A stretch of 64,000 nucleotides of DNA from Gordius sp. MW1 (taxonomy: Eukaryota; Nematomorpha; Gordioida; Gordea; Gordiidae), in contig OZ038532.1 of the NCBI GenBank assembly GCA_964036665.1, positions 310,001-374,000 on the forward strand, written 5' to 3'. This document shows, piece by piece, positions 59,801-64,000 of the stretch. The notes beneath the pieces are model-generated. The model ran no database searches. It was given only the letters and a program-made list of their open reading frames with translations, and was not told the origin of the DNA. Made by a program: the position numbers and the translations under genes. Numbering within the stretch: position 1 is the first letter of the stretch; each line of letters opens with the position of its first letter.

Positions 59801-62800
59801 GAAGTCCTGTTTTATAAAAATACCTTAAATAAACTGTATGTGTTATGGTTTTCATATTTATAAAAGTTTGTTATATTCGTTGAGGCAATAGGTGGCCCGT
59901 TTATCAAAAAAAAATATGAAACATCGCTACTAGTATGGCAAAATCCTACATGCTCATTAACGTTAAATAAGTGTACCATTTTTCTGCCTTTTTGAAATGT
60001 GCACAAATAAGAAAAGGACATAATAGTAATTTTGGTTAAAAAAAGTGTTTTTAAAAACGTAACAAAAAAGTTTTAATTAAAAACCTACCTTACAAATATA
60101 ATTAATTATAAATTTAATAAATGTGAATACTTTCTTACATATTAAATTAAAAATACAATTTTACCTTCGTCGGGTATGTAAACGGCTGAGCCTTGAAAAG
60201 CTTGATTTAATTTTAAGGCTAATTGCGTTAAAAAGAGTTTATTTTCATTCAGAATCTCTTCTATTTCTAATGTTTTTGATTTCATCTTTAAAAATGGCCA
60301 CGTTTCAGCATCACCAGAAACCGTAATATTACCGAGACTCCCATTTGTCGAATGTCTTAAAAAAATAAAATAAATAATTAATTATAGTTTCAGATTTTTT
60401 GTCATAAAAAAAACAAAAGATTAATCTTAAAAAACTGAGTTTAAATTTAAATATAAAAAAGCGATTTTTATTCACAATTTTCTATTTTCTGTTTAAATCC
60501 ACCTGGTTAAATCATAGACTACACAGACTGCTCATGTCAAATGTTTCATATGATAAAATGTGTACCATAAGATCCACCATTTTGAATTTAACAATCTCCC
60601 ATGCCTTTCTGCAGAGTACCCCATTGTTAAAACATAAAATGTGAATTTACCTTCCTCATTAGTTGAGATATAAAAAAATAATGTAATAAATGATTTTTTA
60701 ATAAAAGCAGATGGCACTAGATGCTTTAGCATCACAACATCACTTTATTTTTATTTATATGAATTTTGTAAATGATTTATATTTTAAAATGCTGTTTTTA
60801 ATTCAATATTATTAATTATTTTCATTATGTTTTGAAAACATTTTAATTAACCAAAATTACTATAATCTATATGTCTTTCCCTAATTGTGCACTTTTCATA
60901 GTGGCGGAAAACGGTGGAACTTATTTAAAGTTGATGAGCAGTCTATCTAGTCTATGGTTATAATATATAATACTTAATTTAATGTTAGTTGAGCTGGAGA
61001 AAAACTTTAAATTTTCAACTCTACAACTTTTCTTTAAACATGATTGGACTATTGCATAAATAACTTAGTAGTGTTGTCAATACGGCTGGGTTTGTTAACC
61101 ATTGGTTTTAGTGAACTAAACATAAACAAACCAAAGGTTTTTTGGTCTAATTCTCTTAGAAAACCCAGCCGTTTCAACAACACATGTACCTAAAAATCTT
61201 ATCGCAAATTTGCCTACTACTGGTATTCATTTTTTTTAGTTTTACTCAGTGAAATTATTGCCATCATTTTTTCGACTCGTCCCATTCCAGCAATGAGAGA
61301 TTGTCCGTTGAATCACAGTGAAATTCCCAGTTGTCACATTATTGTTTTTACCGGGTGGGGCGTGTAAAAAATTTGGACAAAGCTTAAAAGTCAACGATTG
61401 CTCTATATCCACCCAAAAATATTTGGCATTTTTAAGCAAATTTTCCCATCCCTTGAGCACTTCATTGATCTGAGGTATGCCATAGGCTGTGCCATTGAAA
61501 GAAGCTCTAAATCCCAGTAACTCCGGATGGGGGCCATCTTGAAATGTCATAATTTTTTCTGCTTCCGATTCGTACGATTTCAGAGGCGGTTGACCACAAG
61601 ATTTAAAAATCTAGGAAGGGTCAAGGAAAAAAGAGCATTAATTTTTGTTAAATTTTGAAGTTTTTAGTGAGATGATGTTTTTACCTCGTTTGAGAAAGAG
61701 AGTGAATTTTCTTGGAAATTCATTACGGCTTCGGATATCTTGACGTCTAATGTCGCTATATTACTTTCCACACTGAAAGGGCCGAGCAATCTATTAACCA
61801 CTTTAAGTGCCGCATCTAAAAATGACGTTATATTTTCTATATTTTATATCATTTTCAAATTGAATAATAATCCATTTAAAAACGTGTAATTTGTTACATT
61901 CATATAAAAAACTCTTTTTGGGAAAGCACATGGGCGTAGCCAGGAAGAGGCGGCTGCCCCACCCCATTCTGAATCCAAAAATTTGTTAAAATTTACTAAA
62001 ATTTAGTCAAAAATTATTATTTTTACCCTAGTTAAATCATTATTGCCGCCCCCTATAATTCCAATGCTGGCTAAGCCCATGCTCTTGTTTAACTTAAAGA
62101 CTTTTAGTTATTATATACTACATATGGCATACCTACGAGAGGCGTTGCCAGGATTGAAACTATAGGGGGCAATATGATTTAGGGAGGGGCAAAATTATAA
62201 TTTTTTGAAACTTTTCCCATAATTATATCAAAATTTAAAGAATGTATGGATTTAAAGGGGGGCAAGCGCCCCTCCTTGACCCCCCCCCCCCCGGACTAAG
62301 CCCATGAAACCTAAAAAAAGTATTATATAGACACATCAAATTAGTTTCAACTATAGACTTCACACATGTTAATATTTTCTCTCTAAATTTTGATTATAAA
62401 ATAGTTGGATATTTTTTGTGGCAATAGTATTCTTTGTGTACCGATAAAAGAGTTCCAATCATCGGATATGGTTTTAACGTGGCGCAGCGCGTGGTGTATG
62501 ACTGTTTTGCAAAATTGTGGGCAAGCCTTCCCCTCGCCATTATAAGTGGTGAGAGATGTGATTGGGTCGCAAACAGGACAGCCCCACAAAGACATTAAAC
62601 CCATTTTAGAGCTATCATCCAAGTGAATTACCTATGATTGCAATAATTATATTTATATCGCACTTTTATTTATTTCTATTACGTTTAAATATATAGCAAT
62701 TTTAAATTTATTTATCATGTTCGAGATTAGGGTTTCCAACCATTTTTTATAAGAGCACGTCGGATAAATGCGGCTCCTTATAATAAAGTTTTAATGAATC

Positions 62801-63937
62801 TTAAGTGTAATAGATAATTTAGGAACTAAATTTTCAAACAAAAGTAAAAATTAACGTTTTTAATAATAACATCCATATCACTTACTTTAGAAATCCAATG
62901 AGCGTTTATTTTGCGCTGAGCGCCAGAATATTTGACGCTATCGACGTCTAAAACGCTGGTTGAGACTTGTTGGAGCGCGTAAATCAAGCTTTTAGCCGCT
63001 ACTAAAGAGCGTGAAACATGAACTATAAGCTCACGGGCTGGCTCTTCCCCATTTAAGCCACCACTCAAACCGCTGAAAGGTCTAACTTTGTTGTAATTCG
63101 ATTTCACGCAATCTAAGCGCTTGGCATCGAAATAGTATTGGGGATTAAGCAGTGTAAACATCCTCAAATATATGTTAACGAAAAAGTCTCCGATAATTTC
63201 TTTTAAATCCGAGGTCGGCTCGCGCCTTTTAGTTCTGTAATATAATTTTTTGGACTTGTTTTGCTGACTAGAAGCTAGAAAATCATTAGGATTTGATTGG
63301 ATCTTTGAAATTCTGGATTTCAGATCGTTGAATGAAGTAAAATCTTCTAGGCGGGTAAATAGGTCGTAGAAGAGGTCCACATTTTTGCCATACACAATAC
63401 CGTACGTTTTGTTGAAAACGTTGTTTAAGTTGTGGCCCGAGGCTCGAATCGACAAGATAACGGCATCTGATTACATTTATTTCAAAACCAAAAAGTTAGT
63501 GAGATTTATTGATTTTTAATAAATAAAGCTACGTTACTTAGCGAAAATTAGATCCGCATCTTAGTGCACATAGAAATTTACTTATAAAACACCATAATAT
63601 CTTTTTAAAAAGTTTTATTTTATTATATGTTTCTCATACACACACAAAGTCATTTTATGAAGTCTTTTTTTCCACAGGCTGGGATTTGATTGGCCGGCCT
63701 TTGGTTTTAGTAGTCGACTAAAACTAAAGAGCCATATAAATTTGAAAGAAAATGTGTGTTGTGTGTGTTAATTACCGTGGAAATTTTGTATGTTTTTATC
63801 GAATTCTTTTTTCATTTCGAAAACGACTTCGTTTATAGCTGATTCCAATTGAATGATTTGCTTGGCCGCAACGATCTTTTCCACAAACCTGGAACAGCAC
63901 GAAGAAGTTCTGTAGGCACAGTAATCCGAATGATAAT
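56873..63937 (-). CDS. Glypican, Dally-like (GPC4/6) class; 5' end beyond window
   Basis: A GPI-anchored heparan-sulfate proteoglycan that binds Wnt, Hedgehog and BMP ligands at the cell surface. Eight minus-strand exons, 5' to 3': 63776-63937, 62886-63466, 62442-62631, 61685-61815, 61246-61610, 60165-60355, 59336-59633, 56873-57149. These are 2195 nt, or about 730 residues; the signal-peptide exon lies past 64000. Landmarks: CAYRTSSCCSRF, RMFTLLNPQYYFD, the Cys pair in LWGCPVCDP, ACPQFC, LLGPFSVESN and DVKISEAVMNFQENS, then CWNG. NPQY and DVKISEAVM are the GPC1/2/4/6 (Dlp) signatures rather than GPC3/5 (Dally). LEGSGSGEQP and FGSGDED are likely glycosaminoglycan attachment sites. The protein ends with a hydrophobic FMLGVVLVP tail fitting a GPI signal. 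A basic YYRTKRREP stretch sits in an insert in exon 62886-63466. The last intron is 2.2 kb and full of repeats. Confidence 0.93.
57302..58921 (+). mobile_element. Helitron-like composite element in glypican last intron
   Basis: Plus-strand order: TATGCAATTTATGGGCTCG with GTCCGTCCGTCCG (57308-57352), AGAGGTGCCCCACCCCTCAT repeats (57420-57520), a seven-unit tandem array (57660-58520), a C-rich stretch, then the hairpin GAGGGCCGAAGGCCCGAG (58897-58914) and CTAA (58918-58921). A GC-rich hairpin just before CTRR, with an A/T junction, is what a Helitron 3' end looks like. The same modules recur in inverted order at 28693-31100. No transposase or Rep/helicase frame is present. Confidence 0.5.
57660..58520 (+). 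repeat. Tandem array, about seven units of roughly 100-150 bp
   Basis: Each unit carries a CTTTTTGGCCGTCCGCTGGC-type block, CTGCTGACCAATGG, an A-run, TGACCATTGGCCAAAATGTG and a T-run. CCAATGG-A-run-CCATTGG forms a small hairpin in each unit. Later units have GTCCGCTGGC worn to GTGTGCTGGC. Single units occur in the minus-strand copy at about 29225, 30550 and 30880. Confidence 0.8.
58978..59105. mobile_element. hAT-like MITE (CATGGGCGTAGCC family)
   Basis: 128 bp start CATGGGCGTAGCCAGC and end TTGGCTACGCCCATG. Flanks ATAAGAAG and ATATGAAG match at 7 of 8 positions. A further worn end (CCTGGCTACGCCCAT) lies at 59313-59327. Confidence 0.65.
60513..60956. mobile_element. Palindromic MITE (GACTGCTCATG family), copy 4
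   Basis: It starts CATAGACTACACAGACTGC and ends AGTCTATCTAGTCTATGG, about 444 bp, in a glypican intron. A partial relative lies at about 59940-60060. Confidence 0.65.
61068..61184. mobile_element. MITE with AACGGCTGGG termini, shortened copy
   Basis: TAGTGTTGTCAATACGGCTG and CAGCCGTTTCAACAACAC enclose 117 bp in a glypican intron. Same family as 13287-13482, with part of the centre missing. Confidence 0.55.
61929..62081. mobile_element. hAT-like MITE (CATGGGCGTAGCC family)
   Basis: It starts CATGGGCGTAGCCAGG, ends GCTGGCTAAGCCCATG and has the AT-rich core. The flanks do not match as a duplication. It sits in a glypican intron, next to another worn copy at about 62140-62306. Confidence 0.6.
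62140..62306. mobile_element. hAT-like MITE, worn neighbour copy
   Basis: It starts AGGCGTTGCCAGGATTG, ends CCGGACTAAGCCCATG and has a C-run near the right end. It lies about 60 bp from the copy at 61929-62081. Confidence 0.5.
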
Positions 63938-64000
63938 CTATACATAAGATAGAGAATAAAATGTGATAAAATCGTATTTTCGATATTAGAAAAAAATAAC

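Noticed and set aside
56873..63937. Dally-type (GPC3/5) glypican
   Set aside because: NPQYYFD and DVKISEAVMNFQENS match the GPC1/2/4/6 class.

Overview
This is a eukaryotic, invertebrate window: very AT-rich, full of decayed transposons, with four intron-containing protein genes. I identified the genes by assembling exons whose GT/AG borders, phases and family motifs all agree. An Hdc with a long C-terminal extension, a Dally-like (GPC4/6-class) glypican, introns as short as 33-56 nt and the mix of hAT, piggyBac, RTE-like and other LINE remnants suggest an arthropod. The order is not resolved from this sequence alone.

Layout. 1-7572: intergenic, with MITEs, a LINE tail and one possible small exon. 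7573-18873 (+): histidine decarboxylase (Hdc), 15 exons, about 1273 aa. Its last intron is almost wholly an inverted copy of the last exon. 18874-33669: a repeat-rich block holding several LINE fragments, a piggyBac-type MITE sitting exactly in a LINE frame, a Helitron-like composite element and a large foldback element. 33670-34420 (-): acyl-CoA-binding protein, 4 exons, 90 aa, with a 33-nt first intron. 38028-52775 (-): SF3B1, the U2 snRNP splicing factor, 23 exons, 1382 aa, with many MITEs, a foldback element and a hAT element in its introns. 52776-56872: intergenic, with two LINE remnants. 56873-63937 (-): a glypican of the GPC4/6 (Dally-like) class; eight exons are present and the N-terminus lies beyond the right edge.

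The four genes do unrelated jobs (histamine synthesis, acyl-CoA carriage, branch-site recognition, heparan-sulfate co-receptor) and show no operon-like arrangement. Their exons stay open and conserved. The introns and spacers carry the recent history: at least three MITE families occur in several introns, and three insertions can be shown from target-site duplications or a resumed reading frame.

Most striking observations: (1) a 668-bp inverted duplication with a 14-nt loop in Hdc, one mismatch seen, placing the last splice acceptor in the loop (real hairpin or assembly artefact); (2) two inverted copies of a composite element sharing a 5' end, an internal module and a 3' GC hairpin, one holding a tandem array inside a glypican intron; (3) a hAT element with a transposase C-terminus and a perfect 8-bp duplication inside SF3B1; (4) a TTAA-flanked piggyBac-type MITE splitting a LINE codon frame.
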